Positions 6,591-15,638 of a stretch of DNA of 16,739 nucleotides are shown one piece after another. The stretch's first letter is position 1; each line of letters starts with the position of its first letter. The notes beneath the pieces are model-generated. The model ran no database searches and was not told where the DNA came from. It was given only the letters and a program-made list of their open reading frames with translations. This DNA is from Candidatus Zixiibacteriota bacterium (GTDB lineage: Bacteria > Zixibacteria > MSB-5A5 > WJJR01). The position numbers and the translations under genes were made by a program. Location: NCBI GenBank assembly GCA_014729565.1, contig WJJR01000493.1, positions 1-16,739 of the forward strand. Reading direction: 5' to 3'.

Positions 6591-6827
6591 ATGGATTTCC
6601 AAACTGCCTTATCGTTGGCGCTGCCGTTGGGCCTGTCGATTGCCGCGTTGGGTTCGGCCTTCGGATTGGGTCGTGCCGTGGCGGCCGCGATGGACGCGAT
6701 GGGCCGTCAGCCGGAAGCCGCCGGTAAGATCCAGACCGGCATGATCATCGGTGCGGCGCTGATCGAAGCGCTGACCATCTACGCACTCGTGGCATTCTTC
6801 ATCCTGCAGGGCAAAATCGGCGGGTAA
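6591..6827 (+). CDS. atpE: ATP synthase F0 subunit c
   Basis: This is the 78-residue proteolipid of the rotor ring: two helices joined by the polar loop RQPEAAGK (39-46), with the ion-carrying carboxylate E59 in the second helix. Where Na+-type rings such as that of Ilyobacter have Gln32 and E65-S66-T67, this protein has L26 and E59-A60-L61, so proton coupling is expected. The spacing between the first helix and the RQP loop matches Chlorobi-type c subunits. AGGGAGGA (6575-6582), 8 nt before the ATG, is the strongest ribosome binding site in the operon, in line with the need for many copies per enzyme. Hairpins flank the gene on both sides. Confidence 0.97.
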   Translation: MDFQTALSLALPLGLSIAALGSAFGLGRAVAAAMDAMGRQPEAAGKIQTGMIIGAALIEALTIYALVAFFILQGKIGG

Positions 6828-6863
6828 AGAACAGCCGGAGGATCATCGATCATTGCCTCGCGG

Positions 6864-6894
6864 CCACGCCGGGTGTCAACCCGTACGGTCGTGG
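6864..6894 (+). other. Compound stem-loop between atpE and atpF
   Basis: CCACG (6864-6868) pairs with CGTGG (6890-6894), CC (6869-6870) with GG (6887-6888), and GGGT (6871-6874) with ACCC (6879-6882) around the loop GTCA. Small bulges are needed. It lies within an 88-nt gap, the widest in the operon, which is otherwise empty. Confidence 0.4.
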
Positions 6895-6915
6895 GGATAG
6901 CATAGGCTTTGGCTG

Positions 6916-7410
6916 ATGAACCCTGAAATATCGCAGATCATAACGCATGCCATTGGCTTCCTGATTGTTCTGTGGGTCCTGCGCAAATTCGCGTGGGGGC
7001 CGATCATGAACATGCTGGAGGAACGGCGTCAGAAGATCAAATCCGATTTTGACGCCGCCGCCGACAAGCGCCGGGAAGCCGAAGAGGCCGCCAGCGAGTA
7101 CGCCGCCCGTATGCGGGACATCGAAAACGAAGCCCGCGCCAAGCTGCAGGAAGCGGTCGAAGATGGCCGCCGCGTCGCCGCTGAAATTCGCGAGGAAGCG
7201 CGCGAAGAAGCGCGCAAGATTATCGACAAGGCGCGCGCCGATCTGGAACGCGACGTGGCCAAGGCCAAAGTCGATTTGCGTAACGAACTGGTGACGATGA
7301 GCCTGACCGCCACCGAACGGCTGATTCGGCAGGAACTCGACGAACAGGGGCACCGGAAGTTGATCGCCGGGTTCATCGACGAACTCGAACGGGCGCCGTC
7401 GAGCAGCTAA
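6916..7410 (+). CDS. atpF: ATP synthase F0 subunit b
   Basis: Subunit b is the peripheral stalk. One N-terminal membrane helix (about residues 8-24) leads into FAWGPIMNMLEERRQKI, the standard b-subunit transition. A long charged alanine-rich coiled coil follows, then a C-terminal part that contacts delta. The 164-residue length is normal for a bacterial homodimeric b. There is no second b-like (b') gene, so a homodimer is expected. An in-frame TAG at 6898 excludes starts further upstream, and the ATG at 6916 has no clear ribosome binding site. Confidence 0.96.
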   Translation: MNPEISQIITHAIGFLIVLWVLRKFAWGPIMNMLEERRQKIKSDFDAAADKRREAEEAASEYAARMRDIENEARAKLQEAVEDGRRVAAEIREEAREEARKIIDKARADLERDVAKAKVDLRNELVTMSLTATERLIRQELDEQGHRKLIAGFIDELERAPSSS

Positions 7411-7431
7411 CAACACCGAAGACCTGCAACC

Positions 7432-7989
7432 ATGATTGACACACGAGTTGCCAAAAAGTACGGTCACGCGCTGTTCGACATTGCGCGCCGCGACGATACG
7501 ATTCTCCCGATTTGGAAGGAGTTGTCGGCGCTGCGTGACGCGCTCGAGAAGGACAAGCGCTTCCTGGAAATCATGGCCGCACCGCAAATCCCGGATGACG
7601 ACAAAGACCGTCTGGCCCGAGCCGTGCTCAAGAACGCGGCCCATCCGGTCGTGCGCAATTTCGTGTTGTTTCTAGTCGACAAACGGCGGACCGACTACCT
7701 GCTCGACATCATTCACGATTACAGCGTGCAGCTCGACGAGCACCTGGGTGTCGTCGAAGCGAAGATCATCAGCGCGGTGCCGTTAACGGACAGCGAGTTG
7801 AAAGACATCATCGACCGTCTCGAACGCATGACGCAAAAGACGATCCGGCACAAGACGGTTGTCGATCCGGACATTCTGGGTGGCGTGGTCGTGATTGTCG
7901 GTAACGAAATTATCGATCATTCGGTGCGGCATGACCTGTCGCGCCTGCGTGATCAACTGATGACATTGAAGGTGCATCTGGCGGCTTAA
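7432..7989 (+). CDS. atpH: ATP synthase F1 subunit delta
   Basis: The delta subunit clamps the peripheral stalk to the top of the alpha/beta head. The 185-residue protein begins VAKKYGHALFDIA, the usual start of the helical domain, and ends in the conserved GGVVVIVGNEIIDHSVRHDL...L region (about 150-178). The C-terminal part also shows the typical VEAKIISAVPLTDSE beta segment. It starts 21 nt after atpF and precedes atpA in the canonical order. Confidence 0.96.
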   Translation: MIDTRVAKKYGHALFDIARRDDTILPIWKELSALRDALEKDKRFLEIMAAPQIPDDDKDRLARAVLKNAAHPVVRNFVLFLVDKRRTDYLLDIIHDYSVQLDEHLGVVEAKIISAVPLTDSELKDIIDRLERMTQKTIRHKTVVDPDILGGVVVIVGNEIIDHSVRHDLSRLRDQLMTLKVHLAA

Positions 7990-8022
7990 CGCCGATTGGC
8001 CCACGGTTGGAGAGGTTTGGCG

Positions 8023-9531
<1,509 letters not shown>

Positions 9532-9545
9532 CCTGCGATTGACTT

Positions 9546-10427
9546 ATGCCGTCACTCCGCGACATCAAACGCCGTATCCGCTCGGTCAAATCGACCCAGC
9601 AGATCACCAAGGCCATGGAAATGGTGGCCGCCGCCAAGCTGCGCAAGGCGCAGACGCGCGCGGAAAAGGCGCGCCCGTACGCAGACAAAATGAAGCAGAT
9701 TCTGGCCAATCTGTCATCGTCGGTCGATGCGGGAGACGGCAACGTGATGCATCCGTACTTCCAAAAGCGAGACGTAAAGAAGACGACGCTTGTGTTGATT
9801 ACGTCGGATCGCGGGTTGTGCGGATCGTTTAACGCGAACCTGATCCGTCGGGCGGCTCGGTTCCTGGAACATTACTCGACGGAAACCGCCGAGTTGATGA
9901 CGGTCGGGAAGCGCGGTGCGGTTTGGTATCGCAAGCGTCCGTATCCGATCATTTCGTCGCATGTCGATTTTGGCGGTAACATGGACTTCGACCGCTCGCG
10001 TGACATTGCCCGCGAACTGACCGACCGGTTCGAAAATGGCGAGACCGATGAGATCTATGTGCTCTATCAGCGGTTTGTCAGCACAGCGCGCCAGGAAATC
10101 ACGCTCGAACGGTATCTGCCGATCGAGCCGGAAGCAGTCACTGAAGACGAGAGTGCACGACAGATCGACTATATTTTCGAGCCCGATCCGGTCGCGATCT
10201 TTGATGATCTGATGCCACGCTATGCGATGACCATGCTGCAGACCGCGATGGCGGAGTCCTTCGCGGCCGAACACGCGGCACGCATGATGGCCATGGGAGC
10301 AGCAACGAGGTCAGCGGGTGACATGATCGACTCGTTGACGTTGGAATACAACAAAGCGCGCCAGAGCGCGATTACGAAAGAGTTGCTTGATATCGTCGGC
10401 GGCGCCGAGGCGCTGGCCAAGAGCTAG
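9546..10427 (+). CDS. atpG: ATP synthase F1 subunit gamma
   Basis: Gamma is the central rotor shaft. The 293-residue protein has the conserved N-terminal helix IKRRIRSVKSTQQITKAMEMVAAAKLRKAQ and the C-terminal helix ending in IVGGAEAL, which lie together inside the alpha/beta hexamer. The middle has the Rossmann-like LITSDRGLCGSFN (about 80-92). There is no chloroplast-type redox insert. It starts 14 nt after atpA. A palindromic element separates it from atpD. Confidence 0.97.
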   Translation: MPSLRDIKRRIRSVKSTQQITKAMEMVAAAKLRKAQTRAEKARPYADKMKQILANLSSSVDAGDGNVMHPYFQKRDVKKTTLVLITSDRGLCGSFNANLIRRAARFLEHYSTETAELMTVGKRGAVWYRKRPYPIISSHVDFGGNMDFDRSRDIARELTDRFENGETDEIYVLYQRFVSTARQEITLERYLPIEPEAVTEDESARQIDYIFEPDPVAIFDDLMPRYAMTMLQTAMAESFAAEHAARMMAMGAATRSAGDMIDSLTLEYNKARQSAITKELLDIVGGAEALAKS

Positions 10428-10431
10428 TTGA

Positions 10432-10480
10432 TGTAGCGCAGGCGCCGCGCCTGCGTCGCGGGCGAGGCGCCCGCTCTACA
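10432..10480. repeat. Two-hairpin palindromic element between atpG and atpD
   Basis: The ends TGTAG (10432-10436) and CTACA (10476-10480) are complementary. Between them are two perfect hairpins: CGCAGGCG-CCG-CGCCTGCG (10437-10455) and GCGGGCG-AGG-CGCCCGC (10458-10474). The whole can fold as a three-way junction. It looks like a dispersed REP-type element of uncultured bacteria that I recall; no second copy is present in this window. It ends 15 nt before the atpD start, just before its ribosome binding site. Confidence 0.65.
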
Positions 10481-10495
10481 AATGAGGAAGGTAAC

Positions 10496-11905
10496 ATGGC
10501 CGAACAGAATTGGGGCAAAGTCGTTCAGGTGATCGGACCGACGGTGGACTGTGAATTCCATTCCGACCGTCTGCCGAATCTGATGAACGCGATTCAGATT
10601 ATCGATAAGGAAAAAGGCATCGAACTGACCGTCGAGGCGTCGCTGCACATCGGCGACAACATGGTGCGCTGTGTCGCGCTGGCATCGACCGACGGTTTGG
10701 TGCGCGGGATGCCCGCGCTCGACACCGGCGATCCGATCAAAGTCCCCGTCGGCGAAAAGTGTCTCGGCCGTGTGTTCAACCTGCTCGGAGATCCGATTGA
10801 CGGCAAAGAGCCCTTGGAAGAAGGACACAAGGATCCCATTCACCGTCCGGCCCCGTCGTTCGTTGATCAGGAAACCGAAACCCAGATTTTCGAGACCGGC
10901 ATCAAGGTGATCGATCTGCTGGAACCGTACCCGAAGGGCGGTAAAGTCGGTCTCTTCGGCGGCGCCGGTGTCGGCAAGACGGTGATCATTCAGGAGCTGA
11001 TCCGCAACATCGCGACCGAGCACGGTGGCTATTCGGTCTTCTGCGGTGTCGGTGAGCGTACGCGTGAAGGTAATGACCTCTATCTGGAAATGACCGAATC
11101 GGGCGTTATCGAAAAGACGGTAATGGTCTTCGGTCAGATGAACGAGCCGCCCGGTGCGCGTCTGAGAATTGGACTGACCGGTTTGACAATGGCGGAGCAC
11201 TTCCGCGATGAAGAACACCAGGACGTGCTCATTTTCATCGATAACATTTTCCGTTTCGTGCAGGCCGGTTCGGAAGTGTCGGCGCTCTTGGGACGCATGC
11301 CGTCGGCGGTCGGTTATCAGCCGACGCTCGGTTCGGAGATGGGCGCGTTGCAGGAGCGCATTACCTCGACGAAGGCCGGTTCGATTACGTCGGTGCAGGC
11401 GATTTATGTGCCCGCTGACGACTTGACCGACCCCGCACCGGCGACAACATTCTCGCACCTGGATGCCACAACGGTGCTCTCGCGTCAGATTGCCGAGCTG
11501 GGTCTGTACCCCGCGGTTGACCCGCTCGACTCCACGTCACGCATTCTGGATCCGAACATCGTTGGCGAGGAACACTACCGCGTCGCGCGCGGCGTGCAGA
11601 GTATTCTGCAGCGTTACAAAGACCTGCAGGACATCATCGCGATTTTGGGTATTGACGAACTCTCCGAAGACGATCGTAAGACCGTGGCGCGGGCGCGCAA
11701 GATTCAGCGTTTCCTGTCACAGCCGTTCTTTGTGGCTGAGGCATTCACCAACCGGCCGGGCCGCTACGTGAAACTCGAAGATACGATCAAGGACTTCGGC
11801 GAAGTCATCGACGGTAAGCACGACGAGATTCCCGAGCAGGCGTTTTATATGTGCGGCGGGATCGATGAAGTCTTAGAAGAGGCGGAGAAGTCGAACGCAG
11901 CCTAA
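10496..11905 (+). CDS. atpD: ATP synthase F1 subunit beta
   Basis: Beta holds the catalytic sites. The 469-residue protein has the P-loop GGAGVGKT (155-162), GERTREGNDL (186-195) with the catalytic glutamate, the Walker B region DVLIFIDNIFRF (243-254), and the lever motif as DELSEDD (387-393), a slight change from DELSEED. The ATG follows GAGGAAGGT closely. Standard length, with no sign of disruption despite the palindromic element directly upstream. Confidence 0.98.
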   Translation: MAEQNWGKVVQVIGPTVDCEFHSDRLPNLMNAIQIIDKEKGIELTVEASLHIGDNMVRCVALASTDGLVRGMPALDTGDPIKVPVGEKCLGRVFNLLGDPIDGKEPLEEGHKDPIHRPAPSFVDQETETQIFETGIKVIDLLEPYPKGGKVGLFGGAGVGKTVIIQELIRNIATEHGGYSVFCGVGERTREGNDLYLEMTESGVIEKTVMVFGQMNEPPGARLRIGLTGLTMAEHFRDEEHQDVLIFIDNIFRFVQAGSEVSALLGRMPSAVGYQPTLGSEMGALQERITSTKAGSITSVQAIYVPADDLTDPAPATTFSHLDATTVLSRQIAELGLYPAVDPLDSTSRILDPNIVGEEHYRVARGVQSILQRYKDLQDIIAILGIDELSEDDRKTVARARKIQRFLSQPFFVAEAFTNRPGRYVKLEDTIKDFGEVIDGKHDEIPEQAFYMCGGIDEVLEEAEKSNAA

Positions 11906-11923
11906 ACGGGTGAGCTTGTAGCT

Positions 11924-12334
11924 ATGGCGAGCTTTCAACTCAGTATTGTGACTCCGGCGGAAACGGTCCTTGACGAAGAGGTCGAGTCGATCATTGTTCC
12001 GGGCGCCAAAGGGTATCTCGGTGTTCTGGCGAATCACGCGCCGTTGATCACGCCGTTGCAACCGGGCAAGATGACCATCCGCAAGCCGGGCGATTCGCAT
12101 GAGACGATCATGGCGATAGCCGGTGGATTCCTCGAAGTGGCCAACAACGTCGCCACGGTGCTGGCCGACGCGACGGAGTATCCCAAGCAGATCGATCGCC
12201 AGCGGGCGGAAGAGGCCCTGCGGCGGGCGCGTGAGCGAATCAAAGCCAGCGAGCCGGATATCGATATCGGACGCGCGATGACCTCGGCGGAACGCGCGAA
12301 GAACCGCATGCATATTCTCGATCAGTACACATAA
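11924..12334 (+). CDS. atpC: ATP synthase F1 subunit epsilon
   Basis: Epsilon is the foot of the rotor and a brake on ATP hydrolysis. The 136-residue protein has the beta-sandwich signature VPGAKGYLGVLANHAPLITPLQPG (about 26-49) and IAGGFLEV, followed by the two-helix C-terminal domain (about 89-132) with EALRRARERIKA. The full-length C-terminal helices mean inhibition by extension is possible. It is the last gene of the operon, 18 nt after atpD. Confidence 0.96.
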   Translation: MASFQLSIVTPAETVLDEEVESIIVPGAKGYLGVLANHAPLITPLQPGKMTIRKPGDSHETIMAIAGGFLEVANNVATVLADATEYPKQIDRQRAEEALRRARERIKASEPDIDIGRAMTSAERAKNRMHILDQYT

Positions 12335-12364
12335 CGTGTTGTGAATGAGTCGATTAGATGGTGG

Positions 12365-12396
12365 GCTGCGGTGGCTGTGATGCCCGCAGCGGCATC
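12365..12396 (+). terminator. Two mutually exclusive hairpins after the atp operon
   Basis: GCTGCGG (12365-12371) pairs with CCGCAGC (12384-12390), a perfect 7-bp stem. GATGCC (12379-12384) pairs with GGCATC (12391-12396), a perfect 6-bp stem with a 6-nt loop. They share bases, so only one can form. Neither has a T tract. It is a possible end of the atp transcript. Confidence 0.4.
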
Positions 12397-12440
12397 GCCT
12401 GCGTGGTGGAACGCCGGCGATTGTCGCTGGTAGAATCGTC

Positions 12441-12469
12441 TTGTGATCCACACTGAGCGTCGGTTTATT
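12441..12469 (+). promoter_or_regulatory. Candidate promoter for the tandem cyclophilin genes
   Basis: TTGTGA (12441-12446, four of six), an exact 17-nt spacer and TTTATT (12464-12469, four of six) lie about 45 nt before the first cyclophilin start. A plausible, moderate sigma-70 promoter. Confidence 0.35.
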
Positions 12470-12512
12470 GGCCCCGACCGTGAATCTGAATTCAAATCGG
12501 AGGGAACGAGAA

Positions 12513-13214
12513 ATGAAGAGAATCAGCAGTATCCTCATGGTGATCACCATTGTCGCCATATTCGGCTTCGTCGTCGGACTCTCGGGAACTGCTCTGGCCC
12601 AGGAATCGGCCAAGAAAGCCGAGGAGGCCGCCGAAATGAGCGAGGAGAAGGCCGTGGAAAAGGAAGCACCGTACGCGCATGTCACATTTGAGGAGGGCGA
12701 TAAGCCGCACGTCATCATGGAAACGTCGATGGGCACGATTGAGATCGAGTTGTGGCCCGATGTGGCGCCCCATCACTGCAAGAGCTTTGTGCATCTGATC
12801 GAGAAGGGCTTCTACGATTCGCTGACGTTTCATCGCATCATACCGAATTTCGTCATTCAGGGCGGCGATCCGCTCGGTAACGGGACCGGCGGTCCGGGAT
12901 ACAATGTCCCCGCCGAGTTCTCGAATTTGGACCACGATGATGGCATTCTGTCGATGGCCCGCAGCCGGGACCCGAACTCGGCCGGATCGCAGTTCTTCAT
13001 CTGCCTCAGCCGTGAGGGGACCAAATCGCTCGATGGTCAGTACTCGATCTTCGGCAAGGTGACCGACGGTTTGGATGTTGTTCATCAAATCGAGAAGGTT
13101 CCGACGGGACGCAACGACAAGCCAACCACGCCCGTGTACATGACTCAGGTGTATATGAAAGAGATGGACGATTCGGGTGCGGAGGACAAAGACTCTCAGC
13201 CGGAAGCCAAGTAA
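12513..13214 (+). CDS. Exported cyclophilin-type peptidyl-prolyl cis-trans isomerase
   Basis: It catalyses cis-trans isomerisation of Xaa-Pro bonds, probably helping proteins fold outside the cytoplasm. The ATG at 12513 has GGAGGGAA upstream and gives 233 residues with a signal peptide ending ALA-QE (cut near residue 29). A short Glu/Lys/Ala-rich segment (31-51) leads to the cyclophilin domain (about 65-215). Key positions by alignment to human CypA are R108 (R55), F113 (F60), Q116 (Q63), Q160 and F162 in GSQFFICL, and Y177 where CypA has His126. The core is intact. It lies after the atp operon, probably on its own promoter, and 59 nt before a paralogue. Confidence 0.93.
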   Translation: MKRISSILMVITIVAIFGFVVGLSGTALAQESAKKAEEAAEMSEEKAVEKEAPYAHVTFEEGDKPHVIMETSMGTIEIELWPDVAPHHCKSFVHLIEKGFYDSLTFHRIIPNFVIQGGDPLGNGTGGPGYNVPAEFSNLDHDDGILSMARSRDPNSAGSQFFICLSREGTKSLDGQYSIFGKVTDGLDVVHQIEKVPTGRNDKPTTPVYMTQVYMKEMDDSGAEDKDSQPEAK

Positions 13215-13240
13215 GAACAGTCGAGCGACGATCGAAGGTA

Positions 13241-13262
13241 GCGGCCAATCATGACCGGCCGC
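13241..13262 (+). other. GC-rich hairpin between the two cyclophilin genes
   Basis: GCGGCC (13241-13246) pairs with GGCCGC (13257-13262) around a 10-nt loop, ending 2 nt before the GAGGT ribosome binding site (13265-13269) of the second gene. It could lower read-through or translation of the downstream copy. Confidence 0.35.
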
Positions 13263-13273
13263 ATGAGGTCATA

Positions 13274-14311
13274 ATGAGCCCAATTCGCAGTTTAAGAATC
13301 GTTACTCTGCTCACCGCACTCGTAGTGGCATTCATCCTGGTTGGCTTGGACACGTCGCTTGCCCAGGCGCCGACGGAAGATACGGTCAGAATCCCGGCGG
13401 AGGGTGAAGAGCCCATTCAAGAGGGAGATGCAGACGCAGAAGAACCCGCTGCCGATCCCGACGCCGAAGAGGTTGCTGAACCAGCACCTCAGCAGACCGA
13501 GGACACGGCACAAGCCCCGGCCACTCAGCAGCGTCGTTCGGTGGAGCCACTCCAGGAGCCGACACAACAACCGCCCGATACTGCATTTCAACAGCCGGAA
13601 GATGTTGCTGAGGAACCAGCCGATACCGCTATGCAGCAACCGGCGGACACCACGGCGCAACCACCGGCTGATACGACAGCAGAACAACCGGCTGACACGA
13701 CGGGTGCACAGCCGCCGTCGGAACCGGAACGCGCCGTCAATCCCGATGCGCCGTATGAATATGTCGAGTTCGCCGAGGGCGAAAAGCCGCATGCGATCAT
13801 TCAAACCTCGATGGGCGACATTGAAATCGAGTTGTGGCCCGATGTCGCGCCGCGGCATTGCCAGAGCTTTGTGCATCTGGCGCGGTCGGACTACTATGAT
13901 TCGCTGGAGTTCTTCCGCGTGGTTCCCGGATTCATCATTCAGACGGGTGATCCGCTCAACAACGGGCTCGGCGGTCCTGGTTACCAGTTGCCTCCGGAGT
14001 TTTCCGATCGGCCGCACAAAGAAGGCACCGTCTCAATGGCCCGAATCCCGGATCAGCCGAATTCGGCCGGGTCGCAGTTCTTCATTTGTCTGGCAAGGTT
14101 ACAGTCACTCGACGGCGAGTATACGGCTTTCGGTGAAGTAGTCGATGGGCTGCATGTGATTCATCAGATTGAAGAAGTGCCGGTTGCTCATCAAATCGAA
14201 CGTCCGCAGACCCCAGTTTACATGCTCGATGTGAAGATGAAATCCGATGAAACACCCGAGCCGGCGCAGCAGGAGCAGCCGGAGGAAGAGTCGTCTACCC
14301 CCGAACCATAA
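13274..14311 (+). CDS. Exported cyclophilin-type peptidyl-prolyl isomerase with long low-complexity linker
   Basis: This is a paralogue of the preceding gene. A signal peptide (residues 1-30, ...DTSLA-QAP) is followed by about 125 acidic, Pro/Gln/Ala/Thr-rich residues, then the cyclophilin domain (about 171-322) and a short acidic Pro/Glu/Gln tail. The linker contains PPDT or PADT units at 100-103, 115-118, 123-126, 131-134 and 139-142, the last four with an eight-residue period. Key residues are kept: R215, F220, Q223, Q268 and F270, with Y283 again in the CypA His126 position. The shared lead-in (KPH..I..TSMG.IEIELWPDVAP) shows recent common origin. The linker may span the periplasm or cell wall. 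The ATG at 13274 has GAGGT a few bases upstream. Confidence 0.92.
   Translation: MSPIRSLRIVTLLTALVVAFILVGLDTSLAQAPTEDTVRIPAEGEEPIQEGDADAEEPAADPDAEEVAEPAPQQTEDTAQAPATQQRRSVEPLQEPTQQPPDTAFQQPEDVAEEPADTAMQQPADTTAQPPADTTAEQPADTTGAQPPSEPERAVNPDAPYEYVEFAEGEKPHAIIQTSMGDIEIELWPDVAPRHCQSFVHLARSDYYDSLEFFRVVPGFIIQTGDPLNNGLGGPGYQLPPEFSDRPHKEGTVSMARIPDQPNSAGSQFFICLARLQSLDGEYTAFGEVVDGLHVIHQIEEVPVAHQIERPQTPVYMLDVKMKSDETPEPAQQEQPEEESSTPEP
13616..13711 (+). repeat. In-gene 24-bp tandem repeat (PADT units)
   Basis: Four consecutive degenerate 24-bp units encode PADT-x4 (residues 115-146 of the second cyclophilin). The DNA copies differ at many third positions, so the array is old or kept for its protein sequence and is not a fresh expansion. 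Confidence 0.7.
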
Positions 14312-14332
14312 GACTTTGTCAATAAACTGCTT

Positions 14333-14369
14333 ACGGCGCTTGGGGCGGCCTGTCCGAAGCGCCGTTTGT
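14333..14369 (+). terminator. Strong terminator-like hairpin after the cyclophilin genes
   Basis: ACGGCGCTT (14333-14341) pairs perfectly with AAGCGCCGT (14357-14365) around a 15-nt loop, followed by TTGTC. The T tract is short. The hairpin covers a TTG at 14366 that could otherwise be read as an early dxr start, which favours the ATG at 14426. Confidence 0.6.
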
Positions 14370-14425
14370 CATGGCGGTTGAACTCAAAACCACGGCTTCG
14401 TACCCCAACCGCGTATCCCTCAAAT

Positions 14426-15610
14426 ATGGCGCCCACCTCCATCAGCATCATCGGATCAACCGGATCGATCGGCCGCAGTACTCTGGCCGTCGTTGATCGA
14501 TATCCGGAGCGCTTGCGCGTTGTCGGGCTGGCCACGCATCAGAATGTCGAACGGCTCGTCGAACAGGTGCAAACGTACCGTCCGGAGATGGTGGGCATTT
14601 GCGATGATTCACGCGCCGGGCAGTTGCGCGCATCAACTTCGGATGAGACGAGCCATGTGGTTGGTGAGTCGGCGCTGATTGATGTCGCGTCCTTTCCTGA
14701 TGCAGAAACGGTTGTTATCGCTGTTGTCGGGTTCGCCGGTGTGCGGCCGACATTGGCGGCGATCGACGCCGGCCACAATGTCGCCCTGGCCAATAAAGAG
14801 ACGCTGATCACCGCCGGGGAGATTGTGATGGCTCGCGCCCGGCAGCGCGGAGTATCACTGGCGCCGATCGATTCGGAACACTCGGCAATTTGGCAATGTT
14901 TACGAGCCGGAGAGCGAGGCGAAGTCCGGCGGATCATTCTGACCGCATCGGGTGGTCCATTCCGCACGTTACCGTTGGATCAGCTCGACGACATCACTCC
15001 GGAACAGGCGCTGGCTCATCCGACGTGGAACATGGGTTCTCGCATCACCATCGATTCGGCGACGATGATGAACAAGGGATTTGAGATCATTGAAGCAGCC
15101 CGTTTGTTCGATTTAGAGAGCGATCAAATCGACGTGGTGATCCATCCGCAATCGCTGGTACATTCGATGGTCGAGTTCCGGGATGGTTCGATTATCGCGC
15201 AATTGGGGGCGACCGACATGACGTTGCCGATTGCGTACGCCTTGTTCGCTCCCGACCGTCCACCGGCTGCTGAGGGAATGCCGATTCTCGATGTCACGCA
15301 GATGGGTCAGCTCACATTCGAGCCTCCCGATCCGGACCGCTTCCCAGCGTTGGCATTGGCCCGTCGTGCTCTTGAGGACGGCGGTACGGCCCCGGTGGTG
15401 TTGAATGCGGCCGATGAAGTCGCCGTGGCGGCGTTTCTCGACGGGCGCCTCCGGTTCCCGGAGATTGCCCGGACTGTGGCCGAGGTGCTCGACCAACACA
15501 CTGTTGTTAAACAGCCGACTCTTGAAGATATTGAAGCCGCGGACCGCTGGGCCCGCGAAATTGTAAACCATCACGTGGCGAACCCGTACACGAACTCAGG
15601 CGTTACCTGA
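14426..15610 (+). CDS. dxr: 1-deoxy-D-xylulose 5-phosphate reductoisomerase
   Basis: DXR turns DXP into MEP with NADPH and Mn2+ or Mg2+, the committed step of the MEP isoprenoid pathway. The ATG at 14426 gives 394 residues, normal for the family. It begins with the nucleotide-binding GSTGSIGRSTL (10-20). NKETLITAG (123-131), metal ligands D149 and E151 in IDSEHSAIWQ, LTASGGPFR (172-180), the flexible loop PTWNMGSRITID with W201, and SATMMNKGFE with N216, K217 and E220 are all present. There is no visible ribosome binding site. The transcript probably starts after the upstream terminator, but I see no convincing promoter. It is followed after 28 nt by rseP, a common pairing. Confidence 0.97.
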   Translation: MAPTSISIIGSTGSIGRSTLAVVDRYPERLRVVGLATHQNVERLVEQVQTYRPEMVGICDDSRAGQLRASTSDETSHVVGESALIDVASFPDAETVVIAVVGFAGVRPTLAAIDAGHNVALANKETLITAGEIVMARARQRGVSLAPIDSEHSAIWQCLRAGERGEVRRIILTASGGPFRTLPLDQLDDITPEQALAHPTWNMGSRITIDSATMMNKGFEIIEAARLFDLESDQIDVVIHPQSLVHSMVEFRDGSIIAQLGATDMTLPIAYALFAPDRPPAAEGMPILDVTQMGQLTFEPPDPDRFPALALARRALEDGGTAPVVLNAADEVAVAAFLDGRLRFPEIARTVAEVLDQHTVVKQPTLEDIEAADRWAREIVNHHVANPYTNSGVT

Positions 15611-15638
15611 TTGTTGTACCAGCCCGGGACTGAATACT

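Noticed and set aside
10432..10480. Intrinsic terminator between atpG and atpD
   Set aside because: No T tract follows, and ending transcription here would cut off the beta and epsilon subunits.
10424..11458. Long open frame on the - strand opposite atpD (344 codons)
   Set aside because: It is antisense to the strongly conserved atpD, resembles no known protein, and its end runs through the palindromic element. It is a shadow of GC-biased codons.
13616..13711. CRISPR-like array
   Set aside because: The repeats are contiguous, in frame and degenerate, without spacers; they are a protein-level repeat.
13292..14017. Open frame on the - strand opposite the second cyclophilin
   Set aside because: Its Arg/Leu/Cys-rich translation mirrors the low-complexity linker on the other strand; no initiation signal.
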